Origin: Paraburkholderia guartelaensis
GTDB lineage: Bacteria; Pseudomonadota; Gammaproteobacteria; Burkholderiales; Burkholderiaceae
Assembly: GCF_004353905.1 (NCBI RefSeq)
Contig: NZ_SMOD01000020.1
Coordinates: 1-64,000, forward strand
Reading direction: 5' to 3'
Length of the DNA stretch: 64,000 bases
The position numbers and the translations under genes were made by a program. This document shows positions 28,735 through 38,343 of the stretch, piece after piece; the first letter of the stretch is position 1; every line of letters starts with the position of its first letter. The notes beneath the pieces are model-generated. The model was not told the DNA's origin. It did no database searches and was given only the letters and a program-made list of their open reading frames with translations.

Positions 28735-28911
28735 TCAGTGGCCGGGGAAATACACCTGCTTGACGACGGCCGCCACAAAGAAACCGACTACGACGGCCAG
28801 CAAAATCAGGCCGAGCCGTAGATTGCCTGCGCGGATCTGCTCAGGCGTGCGTCTTTTTTGTGGATCCCGGGTCATGCGTTCAGCGCGGCTGGCCGCGGCT
28901 TCTCCTTGCAT
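28735..28911 (-). CDS. Cytochrome oxidase small assembly protein
   Basis: The protein is a 58-residue single-span protein: QKRRTPEQIRAGNLRLGLIL leads into the helix LILLAVVVGFFVAAVVKQVYF. The RTPEQIRAGNLR block and the place between ctaD and ctaG match the very small assembly proteins often missed in annotation. ATG at 28909-28911 has GAGGCG about seven bases upstream; the internal ATG at 28875 gives a 46-residue version closer to the usual length, but without a ribosome-binding site. Confidence 0.78.
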   Translation of the reverse strand: MQGEAAASRAERMTRDPQKRRTPEQIRAGNLRLGLILLAVVVGFFVAAVVKQVYFPGH

Positions 28912-29012
28912 CGTGAATCGCCTCTCGTACGTGCTCCGATGAAGACTGCGTGAAGACCGCGTGCTTCGTTCGCGTCCGGCTGCGCACAGCCGGACGCCAT
29001 ACACTCAACGGC

Positions 29013-30626
29013 TTACTCGACCGTCGGCGGATTCTCGAACGTGTGGAACGGCGCCGGGCTCGGCACGGTCCACTCAAGGCCCGTTGCACCGTCCCACGGC
29101 TTGTCGCCGGCCTTTTCCAGCTCGCCGCCGCCGCGATACGCGGGCAGCGCGACGAAGAACAGGAAGTACACCTGAGAAAGCCCGAAGCCGAAGGCGCCGA
29201 TCGTGATCACCTGGTTCCAGTCGGTGAACTGGGCCGGATAGTCGGCATAGCGTCGCGGCATGCCGGCCAGGCCGACGAAGTGCATCGGCAAGAACGCGAG
29301 GTTGAAGAAAATGAGCGAGCACCAGAAGTGGATCTTGCCGCGCGTCTCGTTGTACATCCAGCCGGTCCATTTTGGCGCCCAGTAGTACCACCCTGAGAAC
29401 AACGCGAATAATGACCCCGCCACAAGCACGTAGTGGAAGTGCGCCACCACGAAGTATGTGCCGTGATACTGGATGTCGAGCGGCGCCATGGCGAGCATCA
29501 GGCCCGAAAGACCGCCGAACGTGAACACGATCAGGAAGCCCACGGCCCACAGCATCGGCGTTTCGAACGAGAGCGAGCCGCGCCACATCGTGGCGACCCA
29601 GTTGAACACTTTCACGCCCGTCGGCACGGCGATCAGCATCGTCGCGTACATGAAGAAGAGCTGGCCCGTGACCGGCATGCCAGTCGCGAACATGTGGTGC
29701 GCCCAGACCATGAACGAGAGAATCGCGATCGACGCCGTGGCGTACACCATCGAGCTATAGCCGAACAGCGGCTTGCGCGAGAACGCCGGAATCACCTGCG
29801 AAACGATCCCGAACGCCGGCAAGATCATGATGTAGACCTCGGGGTGCCCGAAGAACCAGAAGATGTGCTGGTACATCACCGGGTCGCCGCCGCCCGCCGC
29901 GTTGAAGAAACTCGTGCCGAAGTGGCGGTCGAACAGGAGCATCGTGATGGCGCCCGCGAGCACCGGCATCACGGCGATCAGCAGGTAGGCGGTGATGAGC
30001 CACGTCCACACGAACATCGGCATCTTCATGAGCGTCATGCCGGGCGCGCGCAGGTTCAGGATCGTCACGACGATGTTGATACCGCCCATGATCGACGAGG
30101 CGCCCATCATGTGCAGCGCGAAGATCGCGAAGTCCATGCCCGGGCCCATCTGCGTGGAAAGCGGCGCGTAGAGCGTCCAGCCCGCGGCGGTCGCGCCGCC
30201 CGGCGAGAAGAACGAGCCGACCAGCAGGCACCCGGCGGCGGGCAGCAGCCAGAAGCTGAAGTTGTTCATGCGCGCGAACGCCATGTCCGAGGCGCCGATC
30301 TGCAGCGGAATCATCCAGTTCGCGAAGCCCACGAACGCCGGCATGATCGCGCCGAACACCATGATGAGACCGTGCATCGTGGTGAGCTGGTTGAAGAACT
30401 CGGGGCGCATGATCTGCATGCCCGGCTCGAACAGCTCCGCACGAATGGCGAGCGCCATGACGCCGCCCGAGAGGAACATCACGAACGAGAAGAGCAGATA
30501 CAGCGTTCCGATGTCCTTGTGATTCGTCGCGAGCAGCCAGCGGCGCCAGCCGTGGGGCGTGGCGTGCGCGTGGTCGCCGTGCACGTGACCGTGCCCGCCA
30601 GCTACATCGTGTCCGATGCTAGACAT
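29013..30626 (-). CDS. ctaD: Cytochrome c oxidase subunit I
   Basis: Subunit I is the catalytic core holding haem a and the haem a3-CuB centre. The 537-residue protein has twelve helices. The haem a ligand lies in TTMHGLIMVFGAIMPAFVGF. The CuB-Tyr motif is WFFGHPEVYIMILPAFGIVS, where the histidine and cross-linked tyrosine are present. HHMFATG and the HFHYVLVAGS block supply the remaining ligands. A His-rich N-terminal stretch (HDVAGGHGHVHGDHAHATPHG) is common in Burkholderia. It follows ctaC by 122 bases. Confidence 0.96.
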   Translation of the reverse strand: MSSIGHDVAGGHGHVHGDHAHATPHGWRRWLLATNHKDIGTLYLLFSFVMFLSGGVMALAIRAELFEPGMQIMRPEFFNQLTTMHGLIMVFGAIMPAFVGFANWMIPLQIGASDMAFARMNNFSFWLLPAAGCLLVGSFFSPGGATAAGWTLYAPLSTQMGPGMDFAIFALHMMGASSIMGGINIVVTILNLRAPGMTLMKMPMFVWTWLITAYLLIAVMPVLAGAITMLLFDRHFGTSFFNAAGGGDPVMYQHIFWFFGHPEVYIMILPAFGIVSQVIPAFSRKPLFGYSSMVYATASIAILSFMVWAHHMFATGMPVTGQLFFMYATMLIAVPTGVKVFNWVATMWRGSLSFETPMLWAVGFLIVFTFGGLSGLMLAMAPLDIQYHGTYFVVAHFHYVLVAGSLFALFSGWYYWAPKWTGWMYNETRGKIHFWCSLIFFNLAFLPMHFVGLAGMPRRYADYPAQFTDWNQVITIGAFGFGLSQVYFLFFVALPAYRGGGELEKAGDKPWDGATGLEWTVPSPAPFHTFENPPTVE

Positions 30627-30748
30627 GTCTTATCTCCTGTCGGTCCGGAGTTGGCGCGTTGACGCCTGACTCCAGCCCCATGCAATTGAAATGCTGAAGC
30701 GAATTGCTTTTGCGTCTCTTGCTGCTTGTTCTTATGGCGCGGACCCGC

Positions 30749-32410
30749 TCAGGCCGCCGCGCTGATCTCCACCCGACGCGCTTCCTTCGCGTTCGCGCCG
30801 CCCGTGATCGTTTCCGGCTTCTTCAGAATGATGTGGTCTTCGGCGATGCCCGCCGCCTTCATCGCGTCGCGCACCGCTTGCGCGCGGCGCTTGGCGAGGT
30901 CGGCGTTCGTGCTGGCGTTGCCGCTCGAATCGGTGTAGCCCGACAGCGTGAACTTCGCGTCCGGATGCGCCTTCGCGTAGTCGGCTGCCGCCTGGATGGC
31001 GTCCTTCGCGTCGGCGGGCAGCGTGCTCTTGCCCACTTCGAAGTAGACGCTCGCCGGCAACGCGGCCGCGCTCGGCGCCGCTGCGCCCGACGCCTGATCG
31101 GCGCCGCTTGCGGGGGCTGCACCGCTTGCCGCGCTCGCTTCGGCGGCACCGCTCGCTTCGGCGGCACCGCTCGCTTCTTCCGCGCCGCTCGCCGCGGCCG
31201 CGCCACTCGCGCCGCCCTCGCCCGCTGCCGCCGTCGTGCCGCCGCCCTCGGGCATCTTGCCGTTACGCGCGTCGGCCACCTGACGCGGCTGCAGAATGTC
31301 GCCGGTGTGGTTGCCCCACGAGTTGCGCTCGAACGTGATGACCGAAGCGATCTCGACGTCGTTGAGCGTAGGCGCCCACGAAGGCATGGCGTTCTTGCCG
31401 TGCAGGACGATGCTCACGTGCCCGGCGAGCGGACCCTGAACCACCTTGCTGCCGTCGAGCGCCGGGAACGCGCCCGCGCCCTTGCCGGTGGGCTGGTGGC
31501 ACACCGCGCAGTTCGAGTTATAGACCTTCTCGCCGCGCTCCTTGAGCTCGGCCAGCGTGTACGTCTTGTTCGGGTCGTCGTTGGCGGCGGCCATCTTCGC
31601 CTTTTGCGTATCGACCCACTTCGCGTAGTCCTCGTCGGAGAGCACTTCCACGACGACCGGCATGAACGCGTGTTCCTTGCCGCACAGTTCGGTACAGAAG
31701 CCGCGATAGGTGCCGACCTTCTCGGCCTTGAACCACGTGTCGCGCACGAAGCCCGGAATCGCATCCTGCTTCACGCCGAACGCGGGCACGTACCACGAGT
31801 GCACGACGTCGTTGGCCGTGGTGATGATGCGGATCTTCTTGTTGACCGGCACGACGAGCGGATTGTCGACTTCCTGCAGGTACGTATCGGTGATCGGCAC
31901 GCGGTTGTTCACCTCGGAACGCGGCGTGCTGAGCGTGGAGAGGAAGTTGATGCCCTCGCCCGGCCCCTTCACGTAGTCGTAGCCCCATTTCCACTGGTAG
32001 CCCGTGACCTTCACGGTGAGGTCGGCGTTGGACGTGTCCTTCATCGCGACGACGGCCTTGGTGGCGGGCAGCGCCATCAGCACGACGATGATGAACGGCA
32101 CCACCGTCCAGATGATTTCGACCGTGGTGCTCTCATGGAAGTGCGCGGCCTTGTGGCCCTTCGATTTACGGTGCGCGTAGATCGAATAGAACATGACGCC
32201 GAACACGCCGACGAAAATCACGGCGCACAAGAGCAGCATCATCATATGGAGGCTGTAAAGCTCTTCGGCGATGCGCGTGACGGGCGGCTGGAAATTGATC
32301 TCGTTCACCGCAGGGCCGCCTGGGCTGTCTCCGACTGCGAGTGCCGCGCCGGCGACGAGGAATCCGCTGCACGCCAGCACGCCCTGGAGGGCTCGCTTGA
32401 TTGTTTTCAT
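30749..32410 (-). CDS. ctaC: Cytochrome c oxidase subunit II fused to cytochrome c and OmpA domains
   Basis: Subunit II accepts electrons from cytochrome c through its CuA centre. The 553-residue protein is much longer than a plain subunit II (about 280-350). It has a signal peptide, two membrane helices, and the cupredoxin domain with CuA ligands in FCTELCGKEHAFMPVVVEV. A class I cytochrome c domain follows (haem site CAVCHQ, distal Met near KNAMPSW), as in caa3 oxidases. Next come an Ala/Ser/Gly-rich repeat linker and a C-terminal OmpA-type domain (VYFEVGKSTLPADAKDAI, LSGYTDSSGNASTNADLAKRRAQAV). Start ATG 32408-32410 follows AAGGA. It heads the oxidase operon. Confidence 0.94.
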   Translation of the reverse strand: MKTIKRALQGVLACSGFLVAGAALAVGDSPGGPAVNEINFQPPVTRIAEELYSLHMMMLLLCAVIFVGVFGVMFYSIYAHRKSKGHKAAHFHESTTVEIIWTVVPFIIVVLMALPATKAVVAMKDTSNADLTVKVTGYQWKWGYDYVKGPGEGINFLSTLSTPRSEVNNRVPITDTYLQEVDNPLVVPVNKKIRIITTANDVVHSWYVPAFGVKQDAIPGFVRDTWFKAEKVGTYRGFCTELCGKEHAFMPVVVEVLSDEDYAKWVDTQKAKMAAANDDPNKTYTLAELKERGEKVYNSNCAVCHQPTGKGAGAFPALDGSKVVQGPLAGHVSIVLHGKNAMPSWAPTLNDVEIASVITFERNSWGNHTGDILQPRQVADARNGKMPEGGGTTAAAGEGGASGAAAASGAEEASGAAEASGAAEASAASGAAPASGADQASGAAAPSAAALPASVYFEVGKSTLPADAKDAIQAAADYAKAHPDAKFTLSGYTDSSGNASTNADLAKRRAQAVRDAMKAAGIAEDHIILKKPETITGGANAKEARRVEISAAA

Positions 32411-32523
32411 AGCTTCCTTACCCATAATTTCCATTCAAACCCTCGACCCCGCAGGAAGGTTTTGCAACCAGGGCGCCCCCTGGGACGCTCATACCGCCAA
32501 CCGGCAAACTCACGCGCCGCGCA

Positions 32524-33000
32524 TCAAACCGCGCGCGCAAGCCAGGCACGCAGTTCCCGCGCGAACTGCGCACGCCGATATTGCGGCAGATGCAACCCGA
32601 CAGCGACCGCCTGACCGCGGGACACGAGACGCACCGGGTCGCGTGGGGTCGCGCCCGGCTCGACCCGGACCCAGCGGGGATTGAATTCGAACTGCGTGAG
32701 CGCGTCGGCGCTCATCTGTTCGATCACCAGCCGGTTCGGATAAAGCCTGATACGTTCGTAATCGACAGCATGGCGCGCATAGATGACAAAAGCGCCGCCT
32801 ACTACCAACAGATCGATACCGGTAAACGGCAAAACCAGCCAGGCGCCGTGGATCAACAACAGAACGGCGATCGCGATGGAAACCAGCGCCAGCGAAACAT
32901 AGAAGAACACGAATTGCCTGGGCGAAACCGAACAGTTGCGCTTCATGGTCCAGTCTTTCAGGACCGGTTCCGGACTCGCCAGCAGATCAGACGCCTGCAT
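32524..33000 (-). CDS. DUF2244-family membrane protein
   Basis: The protein has 158 residues with two membrane helices in a hairpin at about 30-75 (FVFFYVSLALVSIAIAVLLL and LVLPFTGIDLLVVGGAFVIY). A soluble domain rich in basic residues follows (VDYERIRLYPNRLVIEQ, WVRVEPGATPRDPVRLV). This matches DUF2244, found next to oxidase genes in many proteobacteria. The ATG at 32998-33000 has GGGGGA upstream. It lies just before ctaC on the same strand (113 bases) and may be its operon leader. Function unknown. Confidence 0.8.
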   Translation of the reverse strand: MQASDLLASPEPVLKDWTMKRNCSVSPRQFVFFYVSLALVSIAIAVLLLIHGAWLVLPFTGIDLLVVGGAFVIYARHAVDYERIRLYPNRLVIEQMSADALTQFEFNPRWVRVEPGATPRDPVRLVSRGQAVAVGLHLPQYRRAQFARELRAWLARAV

Positions 33001-33267
33001 CGCTCGCTTCCCCCACTTGCAACCTCGCCAGACTATCGCCGCGTCGCGCCTCGCACAACTACGGGAACATCTGGACTTGCCACAATGGATTTTGGGGACC
33101 CTTCCGTGCAGCAAACTGACGCATTATAGGCGCGATCCCCAGCCCTCACAAGCAAGGCTCAATCGCCCGCAAACCCATGTCAGACGGGCATTGCAGCGAT
33201 TTTTCAAGCATTTCCCCAGGGCTTTTCCGGCGCTAATTTCAGGCATAACGAAAGCCCCCTTACCACG

Positions 33268-34257
33268 TTACCGATTCCTTGCAGGACCTCGGCCGATGTC
33301 CTCGATGCGCACGATGCCATGGCCTTCGGCGGTCGTGCGCGGCACGGCCTTCCACGCGTGGCCGTAGATGATCTCGAAGGTCAGCGGGATCGTGCCCGCG
33401 TGCGGTCCGTCCGTTTGGCGGCGCGCTTCGAGCGCGGCCACGAGCGCACGGTGCAGGCGCCGCGCGCCATGCGTGCCGCCGTTGTCACCGTCGCCGTTGC
33501 GCTCGAACGGATACGCGCCCCAGCGGCGCACATCGGCGAGCAGCTTCTCCGGCGTCTTGTAGGTGATGGTGAGCGTTTCCTGGTCCATCACCGGAATTTC
33601 GAAACCGTTCTCGACGAGCATGTCACCGAGATCGTGCATGTCGACGAAATCGATTACGTGAGCGCGCGTCGGCACGCCGTGAGCGGCTTCGACTTCGGCG
33701 AACGCGCCGCGCAGCTCCTTGAGCGTGTCGGGCCCGAGCGTGCTGAACATGAGCAGGCCATTGACCTTGAGCACGCGCTGCCACTCGCCGAACACGAGAT
33801 CGGGGCGCGGATGCCAATGCAATGCGAGATTCGACCACAGCAGTTCGAACGCGTCGTGCGCGAACGGCAGTTCGGCAAAGTCGGCCTGCGCAACACGCGG
33901 ACCGCGCGAACCGAGCGCGCGGCCAACCGATGCGGGTAGAAAACGCCGCCAGCTCGTGTCGGGGGCGTCGTGCTCGCGGGCGCGGCGCAGCATGGCGAAG
34001 GAGAGATCGGTGCCGAACACGGGCGCTTCGGGAAAACGCTCGCGCAAGCTGGGCAGGTCGTCGCCCTGGCCGCACGCGATGTCGAGCACGGCCGCGGGAT
34101 TCACCTTGATGTACTCGAGGCGCTCGCGCATGCGTTGCGCGATTTCACGCGGCAGGAAGGCAACGTCATCGAAAGTCGCCGCACGGCGATCGAAGATGCG
34201 CCGCAGGTGCCGGGTGTCATAGTCCGGACGGCCAGTTCTTGCGGGAGACGGGGACAT
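33268..34257 (-). CDS. SAM-dependent methyltransferase (BioC-like)
   Basis: The 329-residue class I methyltransferase has motif I VLDIACGQGDDLPSLRERFP, then FGTDLSFAMLRRAR, FDVL-type FELLWSNLALHWHPRPDLVF and LLMFSTLGPDTLKELRGAF. The SNLALHWHPRPD stretch and the following FSTLGPDTLKEL are typical of BioC, the malonyl-ACP O-methyltransferase that primes biotin synthesis. It is longer than usual BioC (about 250-300), with an insert near 85-115 and a C-terminal extension. No bio genes are near it, so the assignment is by sequence only. It is divergent from comF. Confidence 0.7.
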   Translation of the reverse strand: MSPSPARTGRPDYDTRHLRRIFDRRAATFDDVAFLPREIAQRMRERLEYIKVNPAAVLDIACGQGDDLPSLRERFPEAPVFGTDLSFAMLRRAREHDAPDTSWRRFLPASVGRALGSRGPRVAQADFAELPFAHDAFELLWSNLALHWHPRPDLVFGEWQRVLKVNGLLMFSTLGPDTLKELRGAFAEVEAAHGVPTRAHVIDFVDMHDLGDMLVENGFEIPVMDQETLTITYKTPEKLLADVRRWGAYPFERNGDGDNGGTHGARRLHRALVAALEARRQTDGPHAGTIPLTFEIIYGHAWKAVPRTTAEGHGIVRIEDIGRGPARNR

Positions 34258-34344
34258 GTCGGTCGTATTGGCGAAGTCTGCGAAGTATACTCGCTCACTC
34301 CTTTCCTTTCAGTCACGCGAGCCCGCTGCCCGGGCCGTCCTTCG

Positions 34345-35175
34345 ATGCCACCGCGCCCTTCTTCACGTGAGACACGCAATGCAACGCGTCTCACACCGCC
34401 CGCTTCGATCCGCACTCGTCTTGCGGGCGTTGCGCGCGTTTGTCGAAAAGCACGGGGGCTGCCGTCACAGCTTGCGCACTTCGTGCTGCCCAATCTGTGC
34501 CCATTATGCGGCAATTTGTCGCGAGCCTCGCTCTGTGTGTGCTGCGACGCGGCGTACTGGAACGAGCCGCGCCTGCGCTGCACGGTTTGCGCGATGCCGC
34601 TCGCGCACAGGCGCGGTGCAGCGGGGGGCGCACGCTACCGCTGCGAGGCCTGCACCGACGCGCCGCCCGCATTCGACGCCACGCTCGCGCTCGCCGACTA
34701 TCGCGCGCCGCTCGACCTGCTCGCGCGGGGCCTGAAGTTTCGCGCGCGCCTGGCGCTCGGCGAGGAATTTGCTCGACGCCTCGCGCTGGCCGCACAAGAT
34801 ATGTGCGATGAGCACGGTATGCCCGAGATCGTCGTGCCGGTGCCGCTCTCGCGCGAACGCCTGATCGAGCGCGGCTACAACCAGGCCTGGCAGATCGCGC
34901 GGCCGCTCGCGCGCCGCTTGGGCACGCACGCAGACGCCACGCTCGTACGACGCGTCCTGCATACGGCGCCGCAATCGAAGCTCGATCGCGACACGCGCCG
35001 CCGCAACGTCGCCCGCGCGTTCGTACTCACGCGGCCGCTCAGCGGCCAGCATGTGGGCGTAGTCGACGATGTGATGACCTCGGGCGCCACGCTCGACGCG
35101 CTCGCGCATACGCTCAAGGCCGCCGGCGCACGGCGCGTGACCAATTTCGTCGCGCTGCGCACGCCGAAGGACTGA
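34345..35175 (+). CDS. comF: ComF family protein (phosphoribosyltransferase fold)
   Basis: ComF proteins are needed for DNA uptake in transformable bacteria, and resemble phosphoribosyltransferases. The 276-residue protein has an N-terminal zinc-finger region with four CxxC pairs (LCPLCGN, LCVCCDAAY, CTVCAMPL, CEACTDAPP). The PRPP-binding motif GVVDDVMTSGATLDALAHTL lies near the C-terminus, and IERGYNQAWQIARPLARRLG is characteristic. The start at ATG 34345 is plausible; upstream in-frame sequence overlaps the divergent methyltransferase. trmL follows by 42 bases. The comM gene in this window is gutted, so competence may be lost. Confidence 0.88.
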   Translation: MPPRPSSRETRNATRLTPPASIRTRLAGVARVCRKARGLPSQLAHFVLPNLCPLCGNLSRASLCVCCDAAYWNEPRLRCTVCAMPLAHRRGAAGGARYRCEACTDAPPAFDATLALADYRAPLDLLARGLKFRARLALGEEFARRLALAAQDMCDEHGMPEIVVPVPLSRERLIERGYNQAWQIARPLARRLGTHADATLVRRVLHTAPQSKLDRDTRRRNVARAFVLTRPLSGQHVGVVDDVMTSGATLDALAHTLKAAGARRVTNFVALRTPKD

Positions 35176-35217
35176 TCGGCCTCACACTATTCAAGACATC
35201 GAGAGAGTTTCATCGTC

Positions 35218-35688
35218 ATGTTCAACGTCGTTCTCGTCGAACCCGAAATCCCGCCGAACACCGGCAACGTGATCCGCCTGTGCGCGAACACGGGTGCACG
35301 GCTTCATCTGATCGAACCGCTCGGCTTTCCCCTCGACGACGCAAAACTGCGCCGCGCGGGCCTCGATTACCACGAGTACGCGCAGATGCACGTGCACGCC
35401 GACTGGGATGCCTTCATCGCCAAAGAAGCACCGGACCCCTCGCGGATGTTCGCGTTCACGACGCGCGGATCGGGCCGCTTTCATGCGCATGCGTTCCAGC
35501 CGGGCGACTGGTTCGTGTTCGGTGCGGAAACGCGCGGCCTGCCCGACGCTGTGCTCGAGCGGTTCGACACGCCGCAGCGCGTGCGCCTGCCGATGCGGCC
35601 CGGCAATCGCAGCCTGAATCTCTCGAACACGGTTGCGGTCGTGGTGTTCGAAGCGTGGCGTCAGGCGGGGTTCGAAGGCGGCGAATGA
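35218..35688 (+). CDS. trmL: tRNA (cytidine(34)-2'-O)-methyltransferase
   Basis: TrmL methylates the 2'-OH of the wobble base of leucine tRNAs. The 156-residue SPOUT-fold protein has LVEPEIPPNTGNVIRLCANTG at the start. The C-terminal knot motifs are FGAETRGLPDAVLERF, VRLPMRPGNRSLNLSNTVAV and FEAWRQ. Its length is normal. It follows comF closely on the same strand and may share its transcript. Confidence 0.94.
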   Translation: MFNVVLVEPEIPPNTGNVIRLCANTGARLHLIEPLGFPLDDAKLRRAGLDYHEYAQMHVHADWDAFIAKEAPDPSRMFAFTTRGSGRFHAHAFQPGDWFVFGAETRGLPDAVLERFDTPQRVRLPMRPGNRSLNLSNTVAVVVFEAWRQAGFEGGE

Positions 35689-35713
35689 GGCGGGTGCGTT
35701 GTACCGCGTTGCC

Positions 35714-36247
35714 CTACGACTTGCCGCGCGCCGCCAGCTCACGCTCATAGCGCGTGAGCATCGCATTGTCGAAGCACGCGAAGATCACGTGCTCGAGCGT
35801 CGGATATTTGGACAGCTCGTCGATCACGGTCGCGGCGGCGATTGTCACGGCGTCGTCGGCAGGAAAACGGTAGACGCCGCAACTGATTGCTGGAAACGCG
35901 ATGCTCGTCACGCCTGCCTCGCGCGCGCACTCGAGCGAGCGCCGGTAGCAGGAAGCGAGCAGATGCGCTTCGTCACGGCCGCCGCCGTACCAGACGGGGC
36001 CCACGGTATGGATGACGTGTTTTGCGGGAAGGCGATAGCCGCCGGTGATTTTGGCGTCGCCGGTCGGGCAGCCGTTCAGCGTCTCGCATTCGCGCAGCAG
36101 ATCCGGCCCGGCGGCGCGATGAATCGCGCCGTCCACGCCGCCGCCGCCGAGCAGCGATTCGTTCGCGGCGTTGACGATCGCGTCGACCTTCAACGTGGTG
36201 ATGTCGACGGCCTGCGCTTCAATACGGCAGTTTCCGATGGTCAGCAT
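35714..36247 (-). CDS. Macrodomain protein, probable O-acetyl-ADP-ribose deacetylase
   Basis: The 177-residue single macrodomain protein shows [20 protein letters not shown] (ADP-ribose binding, catalytic Asn/Asp region), [42 protein letters not shown], and [15 protein letters not shown]. This is the MacroD/YmdB class that hydrolyses O-acetyl-ADP-ribose and mono-ADP-ribosyl groups. ATG at 36245-36247 has AGGAGG five bases upstream; the longer frame to 36289 is unlikely. It is on the minus strand after gpsA, separated by about 100 bases. Confidence 0.9.
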   Translation of the reverse strand: MLTIGNCRIEAQAVDITTLKVDAIVNAANESLLGGGGVDGAIHRAAGPDLLRECETLNGCPTGDAKITGGYRLPAKHVIHTVGPVWYGGGRDEAHLLASCYRRSLECAREAGVTSIAFPAISCGVYRFPADDAVTIAAATVIDELSKYPTLEHVIFACFDNAMLTRYERELAARGKS

Positions 36248-36346
36248 ACGGTCCTCCTGGCGATCCGGAGTTGGCGCTTTAGCACTCACTTCGCTCTCAC
36301 TTAGAGCGAGCGGGCTTCATGCAACGCGCAGCAGGACCGAAGCGCC

Positions 36347-37345
36347 CTACTCCGCTTTCGCGTCGCGCCGGAGCAGCGCGCTCACGGCGTCGCGCGGCGT
36401 AACACCGTCGAACAGCACGGCACATACCGCCTGGGTGATCGGCATGTCGATGCCATGCGCGCGCGCGAGCGCCAGCACGGCCTGCGCGCAGCGCACGCCT
36501 TCGGCCACATGGCCGAGTGCGCCGAGGATGTCGTCGAGTGTGCGCCCGCTCGCGAGCTGCTTGCCCACGGTGCGGTTGCGCGAGAGGTCGCCCGTGGCGG
36601 TGAGAATGAGGTCGCCGAGGCCGGTCAGTCCCGTGAAGGTCTCGGCGCGCCCACCGAGCGTCACGCCAAGGCGCGTCATTTCAGCGAGGCCGCGCGTGAT
36701 GAGCGCCGCGCGTGCGTTCAGGCCGAGGCCCAGGCCATCCGCGATGCCGGTCGCGATCGCGAGCACGTTCTTGACCGCGCCGCCCACCTCCACGCCGACC
36801 ACGTCGTCGCCGGTATAGATGCGCATCGCGCGGTGATGGAACGCGGCGAGCGTGCGCTCGCGGCAAGCGGCGGAGGCGCTCGCGACCGTCAACGCGACGG
36901 GCAGGCCCTCGCCGACTTCGCGTGCGAAGCTCGGCCCTGAAAGCACGCCGTTGCTCGCGTGGCCCGGCAGCTCGGCCGCCACGACCTGATGCGGCATCAA
37001 CTGCGTTTGCGCTTCGAAGCCCTTGCAGAGCCAGACGAAGTGGGCGGGCACGCGCCCCATGTCGCGCAGTGTGCAGAGCATGCCGCGCAGGCCCGCAACG
37101 GGCGTGGCGAGCACGACGAGATCCGCCTCGCCCGACGCGTGGTCGAGCGCGGCGGCGAGATCCGTTTCGTATTCGAGAGTCTTGGGCAGCGCGACGCCCG
37201 CGAGGTAGCGGGCGTTTTCGTGCGTCTTGCGCAAGGTGTCGACGAGCGCGCCATCGCGCGCCCACAACAGCGTGTGATGCGCCTGGGCGAGATGCCCCGC
37301 CAGCGCGGTGCCCCACGCTCCGGCGCCGAGAACGGCGATGTTCAT
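36347..37345 (-). CDS. gpsA: Glycerol-3-phosphate dehydrogenase [NAD(P)+]
   Basis: GpsA reduces dihydroxyacetone phosphate to sn-glycerol-3-phosphate for phospholipid synthesis. The 332-residue protein starts [20 protein letters not shown] (Rossmann motif). It has [23 protein letters not shown], the catalytic region [22 protein letters not shown], and [21 protein letters not shown] at 37343-37345 has GGAG upstream at a good distance. It follows secB on the same strand, a pairing (grxC-secB-gpsA) seen in many proteobacteria. Confidence 0.95.
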   Translation of the reverse strand: MNIAVLGAGAWGTALAGHLAQAHHTLLWARDGALVDTLRKTHENARYLAGVALPKTLEYETDLAAALDHASGEADLVVLATPVAGLRGMLCTLRDMGRVPAHFVWLCKGFEAQTQLMPHQVVAAELPGHASNGVLSGPSFAREVGEGLPVALTVASASAACRERTLAAFHHRAMRIYTGDDVVGVEVGGAVKNVLAIATGIADGLGLGLNARAALITRGLAEMTRLGVTLGGRAETFTGLTGLGDLILTATGDLSRNRTVGKQLASGRTLDDILGALGHVAEGVRCAQAVLALARAHGIDMPITQAVCAVLFDGVTPRDAVSALLRRDAKAE

Positions 37346-37391
37346 TCCGATACTCCGCACCGGTAGTTCGTGGAAACGATCAACTTACGCT

Positions 37392-37856
37392 TTAGTGCGT
37401 CGCGCTGCTTGCGCCGTCTTGCTGGGCGAGTTGCTGCAGGCGTTGCTCGTAGAGCGCCTGGAAGTTGATTTCGGCCAGGTGGATCGGCGGGAAGCCCGCG
37501 CGCGTGATCGCGTCGGCGATGTTCGAGCGCAGGTACGGGAACAGGATGGTCGGGCATGCGATGCCAACGAGCGGATCGACCTGTTCGGCCGGGATGTTGC
37601 GGATGTCGAAAATGCCGGCTTGCTTGGCTTCGATCAGGAACGCAACCTTGTCCTTGACCTTGGCCGTGACGGTGCCGGTGACGATGATCTCGAACACCGT
37701 ATCAGCAAGGCGCTCGGCCTTGACGTCGACTTCTACTTCGACCGAAGGCATGTCCTGCTCAAGGAAGATGGCCGGCGAATTCGGCTGCTCGAGCGACATG
37801 TCCTTGAGGTAAATGCGCTGGATGTTGAAGAACGGCTGGTTGTTCTCGTCAGACAT
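37392..37856 (-). CDS. secB: Protein-export chaperone SecB
   Basis: SecB keeps preproteins unfolded and delivers them to SecA. The 154-residue protein has [41 protein letters not shown], the acidic SecA-contact region, and [21 protein letters not shown] then [18 protein letters not shown]. Its length and sequence are normal for the family. ATG at 37854-37856 ([11 protein letters not shown]) is the usual start. It lies between grxC and gpsA. Confidence 0.96.
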   Translation of the reverse strand: MSDENNQPFFNIQRIYLKDMSLEQPNSPAIFLEQDMPSVEVEVDVKAERLADTVFEIIVTGTVTAKVKDKVAFLIEAKQAGIFDIRNIPAEQVDPLVGIACPTILFPYLRSNIADAITRAGFPPIHLAEINFQALYEQRLQQLAQQDGASSATH

Positions 37857-38082
37857 GGTGTATGGCTTCCCTGATTGAATGGATTGCGGCGGCACGATCG
37901 CGACCTCTCAAAGTCGCGAAAATGCGCCGCGCTACGGCAATGAACGGCAACAGGCCCGCGCAAGCCTCACTGGCTCGCGCGGGCCGAAACCCTGCGTCGG
38001 TCCGTCACGCTGCGCAGCCCGCCTGCGGACCGAGGCCGCACGGCTATCGGACTGCAAATCAGGCTTTGAAGCGCCTGTAACC

Positions 38083-38343
38083 TCAGGCGGCTTCGAGCAG
38101 CGGCGTCAAGCCGCCCGCACGGTCGAGGGCGGAGAGGTCATCGTAACCGCCCACGTGCGTCTCGCCGATGAAAACCTGCGGCACGGTACGCCGGCCGGTG
38201 CGCGTCATCATCTCTTCGCGCCGCGCCGGGTCCCGGTCGATCAGCACTTTCTCGATATGCTCGACGCCGCGCGACTTTAAAAGACGCTCGGCCATCTGGC
38301 AATACGGGCACACCTGGGTGCTGTACATGACCACTTTGCTCAC
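38083..38343 (-). CDS. grxC: Glutaredoxin 3
   Basis: GrxC is a glutathione-dependent dithiol oxidoreductase of the cytosol. The 86-residue protein has the active-site CPYC in MYSTQVCPYCQMAERLL, then the glutathione-binding TVPQVFIGETHVGGYDDL. It overlaps the rhodanese gene by four bases and so is translationally coupled with it. secB and gpsA follow downstream. Confidence 0.95.
   Translation of the reverse strand: MSKVVMYSTQVCPYCQMAERLLKSRGVEHIEKVLIDRDPARREEMMTRTGRRTVPQVFIGETHVGGYDDLSALDRAGGLTPLLEAA

Noticed and set aside
35714-36247. Macrodomain gene as part of a toxin or phage-defence module (ADP-ribosylation)
   Set aside because: No ADP-ribosyltransferase or sirtuin partner is nearby. 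It is a stand-alone housekeeping macrodomain beside gpsA and trmL.
30645-36277. The 14-base word TCCGGAGTTGGCGC occurs near 30645 and again near 36264
   Set aside because: Several chance pairs of that length are expected in 64 kb of GC-rich DNA. The copies share no flanking sequence or context.
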